Under the pieces are notes generated by a model, which ran no database searches, was not told the origin of the DNA, and worked only from the letters and a program-made list of their open reading frames with translations. Below, one piece after another: positions 25,143-34,526 of a DNA stretch of 64,000 bases. A program made the translations under genes and the position numbers. The first letter of the stretch is position 1, and the number at the start of each line of letters is the position of its first letter. Source of the DNA: Halegenticoccus soli (lineage in GTDB: Archaea > Halobacteriota > Halobacteria > Halobacteriales > Haloferacaceae); the NCBI RefSeq assembly GCF_002844195.1, contig NZ_PEND01000007.1, forward strand, positions 124,001 to 188,000. Reading direction: 5' to 3'.

Positions 25143-26469
25143 CGACCTCACCCCCCGCCTCCGCGCCCGCGTCGTCGCCGCCATCGCCGGGGCGACCGCC
25201 GTCGGTCGCGACCGGCCGCTCCGGTTCGATCGCGACCACTCGCCGCCCGAGGAGCCGGAAGAACTCCGGCATGGCGACGAAGAGGATGATGAGGCCCCGG
25301 AGGACGCCGACGAGCTGCGGCGGCGCGCCGGTGTTCACGTCGACGACGATCGAACCGCTCTTCAGCACGCCGAACAGGAACGCCGCGAAGCCGACGCCGA
25401 GCGGGTTGTTCCCGGCCAGGATCGAGACGGTGATGCCGTCGAACCCGTAGGCCGGGATGCCGGTCTGGTAGTTTCCGATGATCATCAGCACGTAGACCGC
25501 GCCGCCCAGGCCGCCGAGCGCCCCGGAGATCGCCATGCTCGACACGACGGTGCGTTCGGCGTCGACGCCGCCGTACTCGGCGGCCTCGGGCTGGATCCCG
25601 CTGGTCCGGATGTCGTACCCGAAGGCCGTGTGTTCGAGCAGGTAGTACACGCCGCCGACGAGCGCGACGCCGAACAGGAGCGCGAGGACGGAGAAGTCGT
25701 CCCGCGGCTCGAAGACGACCGGCGGGAAGATCGCGTACCCCGGCAGCGACACCGTCTCGTTCGCCGCGCTCGCCGGGTCCTTGAACGGCCCCGCGACGAG
25801 GTACAGCGCCACGCCGGTGGCGACGAAGTTGAGCATGATCGTCGTGATCACCTCGTTCGCGTCGGCGTACGCCTTCAGCGCGCCCGGTATCGCTCCGTAC
25901 AGTCCGCCGGACAGCGCGCCGACGAGGAGGCCGAACGGGATGAGCACGAGCGTGCCGACGAGGCCGGCGACGAGCGGCGAGGCGTACAGCGCGGCGAGCG
26001 CCGTCGCGAGCGCCCCGACGACGAGCTGCCCCTGCGTCCCGATGTTGAAGATGCCCGCGCGGAACGCCACGGCGACGGACAGCCCGGTGAACACGAGGAT
26101 CGTCGTCTCGCGGAGCGTGACGGCCATCTGCCCGTTGAGCGGGCTCCAGCCGCGGCGGAACGGCGGGGCGAACTGCCCTTCGAGCGGCCGGAACAGCGGG
26201 TTTATCGGGTTGCCGAGCGCGCCCAGAAAGAGGCTGTCGTACACCGCGAACGGATCGTAGCAGAAGCCGACGCCGAAGTAGACGGCCGCCGCCTCGCCGC
26301 ACGTCGTCATCCGCCCCGCCGCGAGGACGATCACGACGCCGACGGCCATCGAGAGGACGAGCGCGGCAGTGCTTATGAACACGCGCTCGGCCGCCGAGGC
26401 GCGGACCAGCCGTTCGAGGGCCGCCCGACCGCGGCGGCGCGCGCCGCCCGATCGGTCGTCGCCGCTCAT
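25135..26469 (-). CDS. ABC transporter permease, BmpA/nucleoside importer type (first permease)
   Basis: A 444-residue permease of the NupP/YufP type. After a charged N-terminus (residues 1-28) comes a first helix, an exoplasmic loop, then TTILVFTGLSVAVAFRAGIFNIGTQGQLVVGALATAL, the conserved core of this permease class. SGIQPEAAEYGGVDAERTVVSSMAISGALGGLGG is the cytoplasmic coupling region. An acidic Gly/Asp-rich C-terminal tail is typical of haloarchaea. The start ATG overlaps the ATPase stop (ATGA). Confidence 0.9.
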   Translation of the reverse strand: MSGDDRSGGARRRGRAALERLVRASAAERVFISTAALVLSMAVGVVIVLAAGRMTTCGEAAAVYFGVGFCYDPFAVYDSLFLGALGNPINPLFRPLEGQFAPPFRRGWSPLNGQMAVTLRETTILVFTGLSVAVAFRAGIFNIGTQGQLVVGALATALAALYASPLVAGLVGTLVLIPFGLLVGALSGGLYGAIPGALKAYADANEVITTIMLNFVATGVALYLVAGPFKDPASAANETVSLPGYAIFPPVVFEPRDDFSVLALLFGVALVGGVYYLLEHTAFGYDIRTSGIQPEAAEYGGVDAERTVVSSMAISGALGGLGGAVYVLMIIGNYQTGIPAYGFDGITVSILAGNNPLGVGFAAFLFGVLKSGSIVVDVNTGAPPQLVGVLRGLIILFVAMPEFFRLLGRRVVAIEPERPVATDGGRPGDGGDDAGAEAGGEVDE

Positions 26470-28031
26470 CGTCCCCCCTCGTTCGTCGCTCCCGCGGCGA
26501 CCGGGCCCGAGCCGTCCGACGGGTCCTCGCCGGCCATCAGGAGACCGATCTCCTCCTCCGTGGCGGATTCGGGGTCGACGACGTCCATGATCTCGCCGTC
26601 GTGGACGACCGCGAGCCGGTCGGAGAGCCCCCGGACCTCCTCCAGGTTCGACGAGACGAGAAGCACCGCCACCCCGGACGACCGGAGCGCGAGCAGGCGG
26701 TCGTGGATGAACTCCGTCGAGCCGATGTCGACGCCGCGCGTCGGGTGGGTGGCGACGACGAGCGCCGGGTCGCGCTCGAACTCTCGGCCGACGATGAACT
26801 TCTGCTGGTTACCGCCGGAGAAGGAGGCGGCCGCAGCCCGGCGATTCGGCGGGCGGACGTCGTACTCCTCGATGATGGTCTCGGCGTGGTCGCGCGCTGC
26901 GTCCCAGTCGAGGCGGCCGTCGCACGCGAACTCGTCGCTGTGCTGGCTCCCGAGAATGCCGTTCTGCGTGAGGTCGAAGTCCATGACGAGGCCGCGCTCG
27001 TGGCGGTCCTCCGGGACGTACGACATCCGCGCTTCGATCCGCCGGCGGCGCGACCAGTCGGTGACGTCCTCGCCGCGGTAGACGATCCGGCCCGCGGTCG
27101 GATCGCGCAGCCCGGTGACGGCCTCGATGAGCTCCGACTGGCCGTTGCCGTCGACGCCCGCGATCCCGAACACCTCGCCGGCGCGGACGGAGAAGGAGAC
27201 GTCGCTCACCGCCTCGACGCCCCGGTCGTCGTCGACCGAGACGCCGTCGACGGCGAGCACGCGCTCGCCGCGATCGGCCGGCGGTTTCTCGACCGTGCGG
27301 AGCACCTCGCGGCCGACCATCATCTCCGCGAGCTCCTCGCGGGTCACCTCGTCGGCCGGCACGGTGCCGACGTTGCGGCCGTCGCGGAGGACGGTGATCT
27401 CGTCCGCGGCGTGCATCGCCTCGCCGAGCTTGTGGGTGATGAAGATGATCGTCTTGCCCTGCGCGGTGAGCTCCTCGAAGACGGCGAACAGGTCGTCGAC
27501 CTCCTGCGGCGTCAGGACCGCCGTCGGCTCGTCGAGGATCAGCACCTCCGCGCCCCGGTACAGCGCCTTCAGGATCTCGACGCGCTGCTGGACGCCCACG
27601 CCGACCTCCTCGATCCGGGCGTCGGGATCGACGTCGAACCCGTACCGGTCGCGAAGGTCAACGACTTCGCGGCGGGCGCGCTCTTCGTCGACCGTCAGAC
27701 CGAGCCACTTCCGCGGCTCGTTGCCGAGGGTGACGTTCTCGGTCACCGTCATCGGGTCGACGAGCATGAAGTGCTGGTGGATCATGCCGACGCCCGCGTC
27801 GATGGCGTCGCGCGGCGAGTCGAACCGCCGCGGCTCGCCGCCGACGTACACCTGGCCGTCGGTCGGTTCGTACAGCCCGTAGAGCACGTTCATCAGGGTC
27901 GTCTTTCCGGCGCCGTTCTCGCCGAGGAGGGCGTGGACCGTCCCTCGTCGGACGGCCAGGTCGACGTCGTCGTTCGCGACGACGCCAGGGAAGCGTTTCG
28001 TTATTCCGTCGAGGTGGACGGCTGTCGCCAT
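26466..28031 (-). CDS. ABC transporter ATP-binding protein, double cassette (NupO/YufO-like)
   Basis: A 521-residue ATPase with two cassettes, as in the nucleoside and sugar importer class. Cassette one has Walker A LLGENGAGKTTLMN (about residue 35), signature region VGVGVQQRVEILKAL, and Walker B VLILDEPTAVLTPQEV. Cassette two has a degenerate Walker A GIAGVDGNGQSELIEA, a full signature SFSGGNQQKFIVGRE and VVATHPTRGVDIGS in place of the usual Walker B. The degenerate second site is normal for this family. It powers import by the two permeases encoded downstream. Confidence 0.93.
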   Translation of the reverse strand: MATAVHLDGITKRFPGVVANDDVDLAVRRGTVHALLGENGAGKTTLMNVLYGLYEPTDGQVYVGGEPRRFDSPRDAIDAGVGMIHQHFMLVDPMTVTENVTLGNEPRKWLGLTVDEERARREVVDLRDRYGFDVDPDARIEEVGVGVQQRVEILKALYRGAEVLILDEPTAVLTPQEVDDLFAVFEELTAQGKTIIFITHKLGEAMHAADEITVLRDGRNVGTVPADEVTREELAEMMVGREVLRTVEKPPADRGERVLAVDGVSVDDDRGVEAVSDVSFSVRAGEVFGIAGVDGNGQSELIEAVTGLRDPTAGRIVYRGEDVTDWSRRRRIEARMSYVPEDRHERGLVMDFDLTQNGILGSQHSDEFACDGRLDWDAARDHAETIIEEYDVRPPNRRAAAASFSGGNQQKFIVGREFERDPALVVATHPTRGVDIGSTEFIHDRLLALRSSGVAVLLVSSNLEEVRGLSDRLAVVHDGEIMDVVDPESATEEEIGLLMAGEDPSDGSGPVAAGATNEGGR

Positions 28032-28091
28032 TGGTACGTCGCTTTGTGAGTGATGTCTTAAGGTCGTGGTTTCGGCGGTTCGACGCGCCGG

Positions 28092-29219
28092 TCAGACGTT
28101 CGCGGGGTCGGCGGGGACGGAGATCTCGCCGTCGATTATCGCCTGCTGTGACGCCTTGATCTCGGACTTCACGTCCCCGGAGATCTGGCCGCCGAGCTGC
28201 TGCCCGTACACCACCTCGACGCCGTCCTGTTCGAGGCCGAGCGTCGTCACGTTCCCGCCATCGAACTCGCCGTTGACGACGTTCTCGACGGACGTGTACA
28301 CCGCGGTGTCGACGCGCTTGACCATGCTCGCGAGGATGACGTCGGCGTAGTTCGACTTGGTCTTCGACTGGTCCTGGTCGACGCCGATGGCGAACCGGCC
28401 GGCCTCCTGGGCGGCCTCGAAGACGCCGGTCCCCGTGTTCCCAGCGGCGTGGTAGACGATGTCGGCGCCGCTGTTGTACATCGCCAGCGCCGCCTCCTTG
28501 CCGCCCGCCGGGTCGTTGAAGTCGCCGACGTAGGTGCTCTGCACCTCCGCGTCGGCGTTCGCGCGTGCGACGCCCGCGATGAAGCCGGCTTCGAACTTCC
28601 CGATGAGCGACCCCTCGACGCCGCCGACGAAGCCGACGCTCGCCCGATCGGGGTTCGTCGACCCGGACCCCGCGCTGAACTCCCGCGTCGTCAGGAGCCC
28701 GGCGAGCTGGCCGACGAGGAACGAACCCTCCTCCTCGCCGAACACGTAGCTCGCGACGTTCGGTTCCTCGACCACCTCGTCGACGATCATGAAGTTCTGG
28801 TCGGGGTAGTCCGGTGCGTTCTCCGCCAGCGCGCTCTTCTGGAGGAAGCCGATGCAGCAGACGAGGTCGTAGTCGGGGTTCGTCGACTGGGCGAACTGCT
28901 GCTGGAAGCTCTTGAACTGCGAGACCTCGTCGGGCTGGGCGTCGTTGTAGCTGATGTTCAACTCCGATTCCGCCTGCTGTATCCCCTGCTGGGCCTGGTC
29001 GTTGAACGACCCGTCGCCGAGGCCGCCGGTGGCGTACACGACGCCGACGTTCGCGGACACTTCGGCCGAACCGGACGATCCGTCGCCGTCGCCGTCGCCC
29101 GTCCCGTTCCCGTTCTCGGAGTCGTTCGAGCCGCTTCCCTCGGTCGGGCCGCCCGTACAACCGGCGAGCGCGGCGATTCCGGCGATTCCCGATCCCCTGA
29201 TGAACGTACGTCTATCCAT
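28092..29219 (-). CDS. BMP-family substrate-binding lipoprotein
   Basis: A 375-residue extracytoplasmic binding protein of the BmpA/PnrA family, which delivers nucleosides to ABC importers. The N-terminus has a Tat-like RRTFIRG and lipobox IAALAGC, then a Gly/Ser/Asp-rich linker. The binding core begins VGVVYATGGLGDGSFNDQAQQGIQQAE, the family signature with the ligand-contact Asp and Phe. DIVYHAAGNTGTGVFEAAQEAG and IGVDQDQSKT follow as in PnrA. ATG 29219 is preferred over 29231, because it sits closer to the Arg-Arg signal. First gene of the importer operon. Confidence 0.92.
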   Translation of the reverse strand: MDRRTFIRGSGIAGIAALAGCTGGPTEGSGSNDSENGNGTGDGDGDGSSGSAEVSANVGVVYATGGLGDGSFNDQAQQGIQQAESELNISYNDAQPDEVSQFKSFQQQFAQSTNPDYDLVCCIGFLQKSALAENAPDYPDQNFMIVDEVVEEPNVASYVFGEEEGSFLVGQLAGLLTTREFSAGSGSTNPDRASVGFVGGVEGSLIGKFEAGFIAGVARANADAEVQSTYVGDFNDPAGGKEAALAMYNSGADIVYHAAGNTGTGVFEAAQEAGRFAIGVDQDQSKTKSNYADVILASMVKRVDTAVYTSVENVVNGEFDGGNVTTLGLEQDGVEVVYGQQLGGQISGDVKSEIKASQQAIIDGEISVPADPANV

Positions 29220-29258
29220 ACCTACGGACACCTATGGTGCAGAACGCGAACATGTCCG

Positions 29259-29267
29259 CATAAAGGC
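29259..29267 (-). promoter_or_regulatory. TATA-like box of the nucleoside importer operon
   Basis: The minus strand reads CCTTTATGC about 40 bases before the binding-protein ATG, predicting a leader of roughly 15 bases. No clear operator palindrome is visible beside it. Confidence 0.5.
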
Positions 29268-29351
29268 GTCGTTCCGTCTGCGCCGAAACGTCGGCTCGCG
29301 CGGAGTGCGAGGGCGCGGCGAACGGAACGGCGCGACCCGCGGACGACGGTA

Positions 29352-30764
29352 TCAGCGGGTCGAGGCGTTCGCCACGGCCTCGGCGACGGTCTCCGACGCC
29401 CGCTCGACGAGCGCGTCCACGTCCTCGCTCTCGGCGTAGATGCGGACGTACGGTTCGGTTCCGCTGGGCCGCACCAGCACCCACGACCCGTCGGGCAGTT
29501 CGAGGCGGACGCCGTACTCCGTGCTCGCCTCCGCGTCGGGGAACGCCTCGGGGAGCGTCGCCTCCAGCGTCGCCATCACCGCCGGCTTCGCCTCGTCCGG
29601 GCAGTCGACCGAGGTTTTGCGGTAGGGGCGCTCCGTCACGGGCGCGCGCAGGCCGTCGAGGCCGAACTCCGCGACGAGCAGCGCGACGATCGCCGCGCTG
29701 GCGACGCCGTCGATCCAGCCCCCGAACGCCGTGTGGATGTGCTTCCACGGCTCGGCCGCGAAGACGACGTCGCCGCCGTCCGCCTCGGCCCCCGCGATCC
29801 CCTCGTGGAGCGCGCCCAGCCGGACCCGCTCGACGCGACCGCCAGCTTCCCGCACGCGCTCGTCGATGCGCGCGGAGGCGTTCGGCGTCGTCACGACGAC
29901 GGGCTCCTCGGCGTCGCCCGCTCGGACGTAGTGCTCGGCGATGATCGCGACCACCGTGTCCTCGTGGACCACCTCGCCGCCGGCGTCGACGATCACGATG
30001 CGGTCGGCGTCGCCGTCGTGGCCGACGCCGAACGCCACGTCGTCCCCGTCGCGGATGAACTCCCGGAGATCCGAGAGCGACTCCGGCGTCGGCTTGCTCT
30101 CGCGGCCGGGGAAGTGGCCGTCGACGTTGGCGTTGAGCGTGACGACCGCCGCGCCGAGCGCCCGGAGCACCTGCGGGGTGGCGAGGCTCGCCATCCCGTT
30201 GCCGCAGTCGACCGCGATCCGCATTCCGCCGAGGGGGCCCTCGGTCGAGACGGCACCGTCGCCGGCGGCGGACGCACTACCGTCGCCGATCTCCGCCGCG
30301 AACTCGCGGGCGTACTCGACGACTGCGTCGCGGTAGGCCGGCAGCGGGTCGACGTCGCCGCCCCGTCCCCACTCGTCCCAGGCGACGGACTCGGACCCGG
30401 CTGCGACGCGCTCTTCGACCGATCGTTCGAGCGTCCTGTCGTACTCCACGCCGTCGACGAACACCTTGATGCCGTTGTCCTGCGGCGGGTTGTGGCTCGC
30501 GGTGAGCATCACCCCGCGGCGGCCCCGCGAGGCGAACGCCAGCGCGGGCGTCGGCAGCACGCCCGCGCGCCGGACGTCGGCTCCCGCGGATTCGAGCCCG
30601 GCCTCGACGGCGGCGGCGAGCGCCGGGCCGGTGACGCGACCGTCCCGCCCGACGACGAACTCCCTGCCGTCCTCGCCGACCGCCCGCCCGACGGCGAGCG
30701 CGAGCTCCGGCGTCACTCGCTCCGCGACGCTCCCTCGGATCCCGGCTGTCCCGAACAGTTCCAT
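29352..30764 (-). CDS. Phosphohexomutase (phosphoglucosamine/phosphomannomutase family)
   Basis: A 470-residue alpha-D-phosphohexomutase that interconverts 1- and 6-phosphosugars for glycan synthesis. Domain one starts MELFGTAGIRGSVAERVTPE; the active-site Ser is in MLTASHNPPQDNGIKV near residue 90. The metal-binding loop is VGHDGDADRIVIVD near residue 240. The C-terminal phosphate-binding loop is LVRPSGTEPYVRIYAES. Three sugar phosphate domains and the fourth domain give full length. ATG 30764 is chosen over the frame start at 30788 because the family begins just at the phosphate-facing strand. GlmM or ManB specificity cannot be settled. Confidence 0.9.
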   Translation of the reverse strand: MELFGTAGIRGSVAERVTPELALAVGRAVGEDGREFVVGRDGRVTGPALAAAVEAGLESAGADVRRAGVLPTPALAFASRGRRGVMLTASHNPPQDNGIKVFVDGVEYDRTLERSVEERVAAGSESVAWDEWGRGGDVDPLPAYRDAVVEYAREFAAEIGDGSASAAGDGAVSTEGPLGGMRIAVDCGNGMASLATPQVLRALGAAVVTLNANVDGHFPGRESKPTPESLSDLREFIRDGDDVAFGVGHDGDADRIVIVDAGGEVVHEDTVVAIIAEHYVRAGDAEEPVVVTTPNASARIDERVREAGGRVERVRLGALHEGIAGAEADGGDVVFAAEPWKHIHTAFGGWIDGVASAAIVALLVAEFGLDGLRAPVTERPYRKTSVDCPDEAKPAVMATLEATLPEAFPDAEASTEYGVRLELPDGSWVLVRPSGTEPYVRIYAESEDVDALVERASETVAEAVANASTR

Positions 30765-30879
30765 ACCCGAACCTCTCGACCCGGGCACTTAGAGGGGGCC
30801 GGTTCCGCGCGGCGTTCGGACGCGCGGGGCGACGAGCGCCGGGAGCGTCGCGTCACTGGTGGAAGTAATTTCGTGAACT

Positions 30880-31321
30880 CGCTCTCGTCCTGTTGGTCGA
30901 TACCGCGACCACCGCAGTGCTCGATATTCACGTGACGACGACACGAAAACACGATACGCAGATTGCACCACAGGTAGTGAAACGGAACGCAGCCTCCATC
31001 GCGGTGTTGACCGGTGACAAGGGATACGATGATCAGAAGCTCCGGCGTCTCGCCTGGAATCACGATATTCGGCTACTCATCAAGCACCGTGAGTTCACAC
31101 CCCTCCACAAGGCGTGGAATGCTCGACTGGACAGCGACCTCTACCATCGACGGAACATGAACGGGACGGTCAACGCGGCGATCAAACAGAAATTCGGGGC
31201 ATTCGTTCGTTCATGCCTCTGGTGGAAGCGGTTCCGCGAACTCGTTATCAAGTGCGTTGTTTGCAATCTGGAGCGAAGCTTCGCTATTTCACACGAGGGA
31301 GACGAATATCCGCGATTCTGA
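30880..31321 (+). pseudogene. IS5-type transposase remnant, C-terminal part
   Basis: The open frame encodes the C-terminal part of an IS5-family DDE transposase (VDTATTAVLDIHVTTTRKHD, LTGDKGYDDQKLRRLAW, LIKHREFTPLHKAWNARLDSD, RSCLWWKRFRELVIKCVVCNLERSF). The first catalytic Asp region is missing because the 5' half is gone. At the third acid, NGT stands where the related remnant at 33991-34455 has NET, so the catalytic Glu seems lost. No start codon in good context. GC drops clearly from here, marking the left edge of an accessory island. Confidence 0.8.
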
Positions 31322-31373
31322 GAGGAACGGACTGCTGAATGCAGAGGCTGCAACCAGCAAGGAAAAATTCCCA

Positions 31374-32462
31374 CTAGGAAATAGATAGATCCACGGATTC
31401 ACCGAGAAAACGGCTGATATCGGTGATCTCTTCATCGAGTGCATTCTTGTCGAGTTCCTCAAACGGCACCACCTTGACGACCGGTGTTGTCCGTGAGCGA
31501 TCCAACTGCCAGGTCCCGACGACGACACCGTCGCGGACAATTGTCGGTCTGATGATTCCCGCTCCGGGCCACACATCGGTCCAGAGGGATTCCGGAACCG
31601 GACGGTTCACCGTCGCGTACCCGAGCAGGTAGGTATCGTATGCGGGAAGCAGCCGGAGTTCGCCGGTCGGAGCAGGTGGATCAGCCGGCGCGTCAGCAGC
31701 TACTACTGCCTCGGTGTCGTCAACTCTTACGACGATGCTCTCTGCACCCTCCCAGCCAAGGCGAGCGTCTCGCTTCCCGAGACCAGTCCACGCAACGAAG
31801 TCGTCAAGGGTCGCCGGCCCGTAGGCAGCGAGATACCGCTCTGCCAGTCGGACCAGTGCCGTCTCGCGGTCGAATCCCTGGGTCGGAATCTCGATGCCGA
31901 GCACGTCGTATGCCACGGCGCCGTCGAGAGAGGCGACTTCGCGGAGGACACCTCTGAGCGCTGCTCGTCTAATCAGGAAGTTCGGAAGTTGACTCGATGG
32001 GTCGATTTCCACGCCGGCCTCGACGAGCGCGGCCGCTGCGTCGTCACGGGTCATCGGACCGGCATCGGCCAGAGTCTGACCTAACGTCACGACCGCCGCC
32101 TCTACTGCGTCGTTATCCAGACCCGCCTCGGCCAGCCGTTTCGGCTCCGGCCCACGCTCTGCGAAGTAGGGACCGAAGAGCGACAACAACCACGGTACAT
32201 CGTCGGCTGCGACCAAGTGGAGCGTGCCACGTAGCGTCCACGTCCGAACTACGCTCTTGTGCAGTTCTGCCTGGACGGTGGCGGCGTCGAGTCCTTTCGA
32301 ACGCGGCCGTACCGCCAACACGGCTGCGCGGGCGTCCTGCGCCTGCAGTCCACAAACCGACTTCGCAATAGCCACGACTGATTCAGCTCTCCCGTCCAAT
32401 TCATTTACAGCCGCTCGGAGACGCCATGCTTCGGGTTCAGTATAGGTGCGCATGGCGTCCAT
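31374..32462 (-). CDS. AlkZ-like winged-helix protein (HTH_42/YcaQ family), possible DNA glycosylase
   Basis: A 362-residue protein of the PF06224-type winged-helix family, which includes the DNA glycosylases AlkZ and YcaQ that remove alkylated or cross-linked bases. The motif SVCGLQAQDARAAV near residue 35 carries Q-x-Q, the catalytic pair of AlkZ; RTWTLRGTLHLVAADDVPWLL is the conserved second block. GELRLLPAYDTYLLGY, GIIRPTIVRDGVVVGTWQLDR form the C-terminal part. Lower GC than the core genes and its place between transposase remnants indicate lateral gain. Start could be Met1 (32462) or Met4 (32453). Confidence 0.8.
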   Translation of the reverse strand: MDAMRTYTEPEAWRLRAAVNELDGRAESVVAIAKSVCGLQAQDARAAVLAVRPRSKGLDAATVQAELHKSVVRTWTLRGTLHLVAADDVPWLLSLFGPYFAERGPEPKRLAEAGLDNDAVEAAVVTLGQTLADAGPMTRDDAAAALVEAGVEIDPSSQLPNFLIRRAALRGVLREVASLDGAVAYDVLGIEIPTQGFDRETALVRLAERYLAAYGPATLDDFVAWTGLGKRDARLGWEGAESIVVRVDDTEAVVAADAPADPPAPTGELRLLPAYDTYLLGYATVNRPVPESLWTDVWPGAGIIRPTIVRDGVVVGTWQLDRSRTTPVVKVVPFEELDKNALDEEITDISRFLGESVDLSIS

Positions 32463-32682
32463 AGGACGCTGATCGGTATCACCTACTCGGCAATCGTTCT
32501 TCCGAGATTTCGATAGCAGAAGGGGTGAAACCGATCCTCAGGGACAATACGTTACTGAACGACTATATCTGGTGCAGAAGTGCCTCTGTCCAACATGGCC
32601 TCCGGAACCAATCACGAGTTGAGGATTTCAACACGGTCGTTAAGCCTTCTCTCGACATTGACGTATATGAGGAGATAGGCGA

Positions 32683-33837
32683 ATGAACGTTCAATCTTAC
32701 GAGATCAGTGTCTCAAAGGAGGTCATCGACGATCTCCACAACCGACTCGCTAACGCGCGGTGGCCCGACTCCATCGAGACTGACTGGACGTATGGGATGA
32801 ATCCGGAGTATCTGCGCGAGGTCGTCACCTCCTGGCAGGAGGAGTTTGACTGGCGAGCCCAAGAGGCCCGGCTCAATGAGTTCGCCCACTTCCGAGCGCA
32901 GATCGACGGGATTAGGATCCACTTCGTTCATGAGCGCGGGACAGATGAACAGGCGACGCCGTTGCTCTTGCTCCACGGTTGGCCGAGTCCGTTCGTCCAG
33001 ATGCTCGACCTTCTCCCGCTGTTGACCGAGCCCGAAGCCGACGGAGATGCCGCCGCCGGATCGTTCGATGTCGTAGTCCCGTCGCTACTCGGCTACGGAT
33101 TCTCCGACCGACCGACTGAGCCAGGGATGAGTGTCGCAGAGATGGCCGACTACTTCCATCGATTGATGACCGACGAACTCGGCTACGACCGGTATGTGGC
33201 CCGCGGCAGTGACCTCGGTGCGGGGATCATCCAGCAACTCGGACTCAAATCCCCCGAATCCCTCATCGGCATTCATCTCTCCGGGACGAACCCGTACATC
33301 GGCGAGGTGCCAGCGACGCTCTCGGACGCCGAGAAAGAATTCGTCGAACGTGCCAACGAATGGAACCAACAGGAGATGGCCTACGCGAAGCTTCACTCGA
33401 CAAAACCACAGACGATTGCCTACTCACTGAACGATTCACCGCTCGGACTGGCCGCGTGGATTATGGAAAAGTTCTGGACGTGGAGCGATCACGACGACGA
33501 CCTTGACGCCGTCTACGAGCGGGACGATCTGCTGACGAATCTCACGATTTACTGGGCTACCGAGACGATCGGGTCATCGATCAGGCTCTACTACGAGTCG
33601 GCCCGAGACCCCGGTGAGTGGGGACGCCCCGACGTGCCGACGGCAATGTTGATGCCCACGAACGACATGTTCCCGACCCCTCGGGAGTGGGCAGAGCGCA
33701 CGTACGATATCAATCGCTGGACTGAGACCGACCACGGGGGGCATTTTCTCGACTGGGAGGCTCCTGAGACAGTTGCCACTGACCTCCGAGCGTTCTTTGA
33801 TGAGCTTCAGGAGGGACGCGAACAGGCGTCTGCCTAA
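32683..33837 (+). CDS. Epoxide hydrolase, alpha/beta-hydrolase fold with EHN domain
   Basis: A 384-residue microsomal-type epoxide hydrolase, hydrating epoxides to diols. Residues 1-105 form the EHN N-terminal domain (LANARWPDSIETDWTYGMNPEYLREVVTSW). LLLLHGWPSPFVQMLDLLPLL carries the HGWP oxyanion motif. The nucleophile is the Asp of ARGSDLGAGIIQQLG; YWATETIGSSIRLYYES supplies a Tyr of the epoxide pocket; DHGGHFLDWEAPE supplies the catalytic His. All key residues are present, so it should be active. Codon use is visibly less GC-rich than neighbours, and it sits in the IS-bounded island. Its ATG follows gaggagataggcga, a good ribosome-binding site. Confidence 0.9.
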   Translation: MNVQSYEISVSKEVIDDLHNRLANARWPDSIETDWTYGMNPEYLREVVTSWQEEFDWRAQEARLNEFAHFRAQIDGIRIHFVHERGTDEQATPLLLLHGWPSPFVQMLDLLPLLTEPEADGDAAAGSFDVVVPSLLGYGFSDRPTEPGMSVAEMADYFHRLMTDELGYDRYVARGSDLGAGIIQQLGLKSPESLIGIHLSGTNPYIGEVPATLSDAEKEFVERANEWNQQEMAYAKLHSTKPQTIAYSLNDSPLGLAAWIMEKFWTWSDHDDDLDAVYERDDLLTNLTIYWATETIGSSIRLYYESARDPGEWGRPDVPTAMLMPTNDMFPTPREWAERTYDINRWTETDHGGHFLDWEAPETVATDLRAFFDELQEGREQASA

Positions 33838-33990
33838 TTCCCGCCCCCGCCAACGGCTACTCGTTCGAACGAATGAATCAGAATTCAGTAGATAAGAAAC
33901 GACTTACATAATCCAGAGACGTCTCGACTGAATCTGCGCACTGTATGCAGCACGACTGCTGAAACCTATCACCGACAGAGGTTTCAACAA

Positions 33991-34455
33991 GGCCGTTTCG
34001 TTCTGACTACGTTGGCCGTAGAGGTCGACGTCCAGCCGGGCGTTCCACGCCTTATGGAGCGGCGAAAATTCTCGGTGCTTGATGAGCGGACGAACACCAC
34101 CTTCACGGGCTAGCGCCCGAACCTGCTGGTCGTCGTATCCCTTGTCGCCGAGGAGAACCGCTACTTCACCGGTATTCCGCTTGATGAGCGACGGCGCAAT
34201 CTAAGAGTCGTGTTTTTTGGTCGTCGTAACGTGAAGATCGAGGATGGCATTCGCTCTGGTATCCACGAAAAGTGTGGCTTTCAACTTCTGTATCATCAAC
34301 TTCGTTCGCTTTGTGTAGTGTTTTGGGGCATGACTACGGTCAAATCCGGAGGCGTCGATACCGACGACACCGTTAGTCGGGACGAGTGTGACCGAGAGGT
34401 TGAGCAGGACGCCGTCGTCGTGTTGAATGGAAAGCGCGTATCTTGTAACGGAGTG
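33991..34455 (-). pseudogene. IS5-type transposase remnant with in-frame stop
   Basis: On the minus strand this encodes the middle of an IS5-family transposase: GIDASGFDRSHAPKHYTKR with the first catalytic Asp, DLHVTTTKKHD, LLGDKGYDDQQVRALA, LIKHREFSPLHKAWNARLDVD and QRSQNET. A TAG (34201-34203) replaces the CAG seen at the same place in the remnant at 30880-31321. Both ends are missing: no N-terminus before about 34455 and an abrupt end after NETA. It is closely related to, but not identical with, the left remnant, and lies in the opposite orientation. Confidence 0.82.
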
Positions 34456-34526
34456 AGAGTAGTAGAGCTGGCTCTGTTCAGTAAAAATTTAGGAACTTAT
34501 ACAGCGTTTGAATCTGAAGGCGTGGT

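Noticed and set aside
32600-32640. Possible insertion-sequence end (gaggatttcaaca) before the epoxide hydrolase
   Set aside because: Only a short resemblance to halophile IS ends, with no partner repeat or transposase part nearby.
31374-33837. AlkZ-like and epoxide hydrolase genes as part of an antibiotic biosynthetic cluster
   Set aside because: No synthase, ligase or tailoring genes are present; the region is short and bounded by IS remnants.
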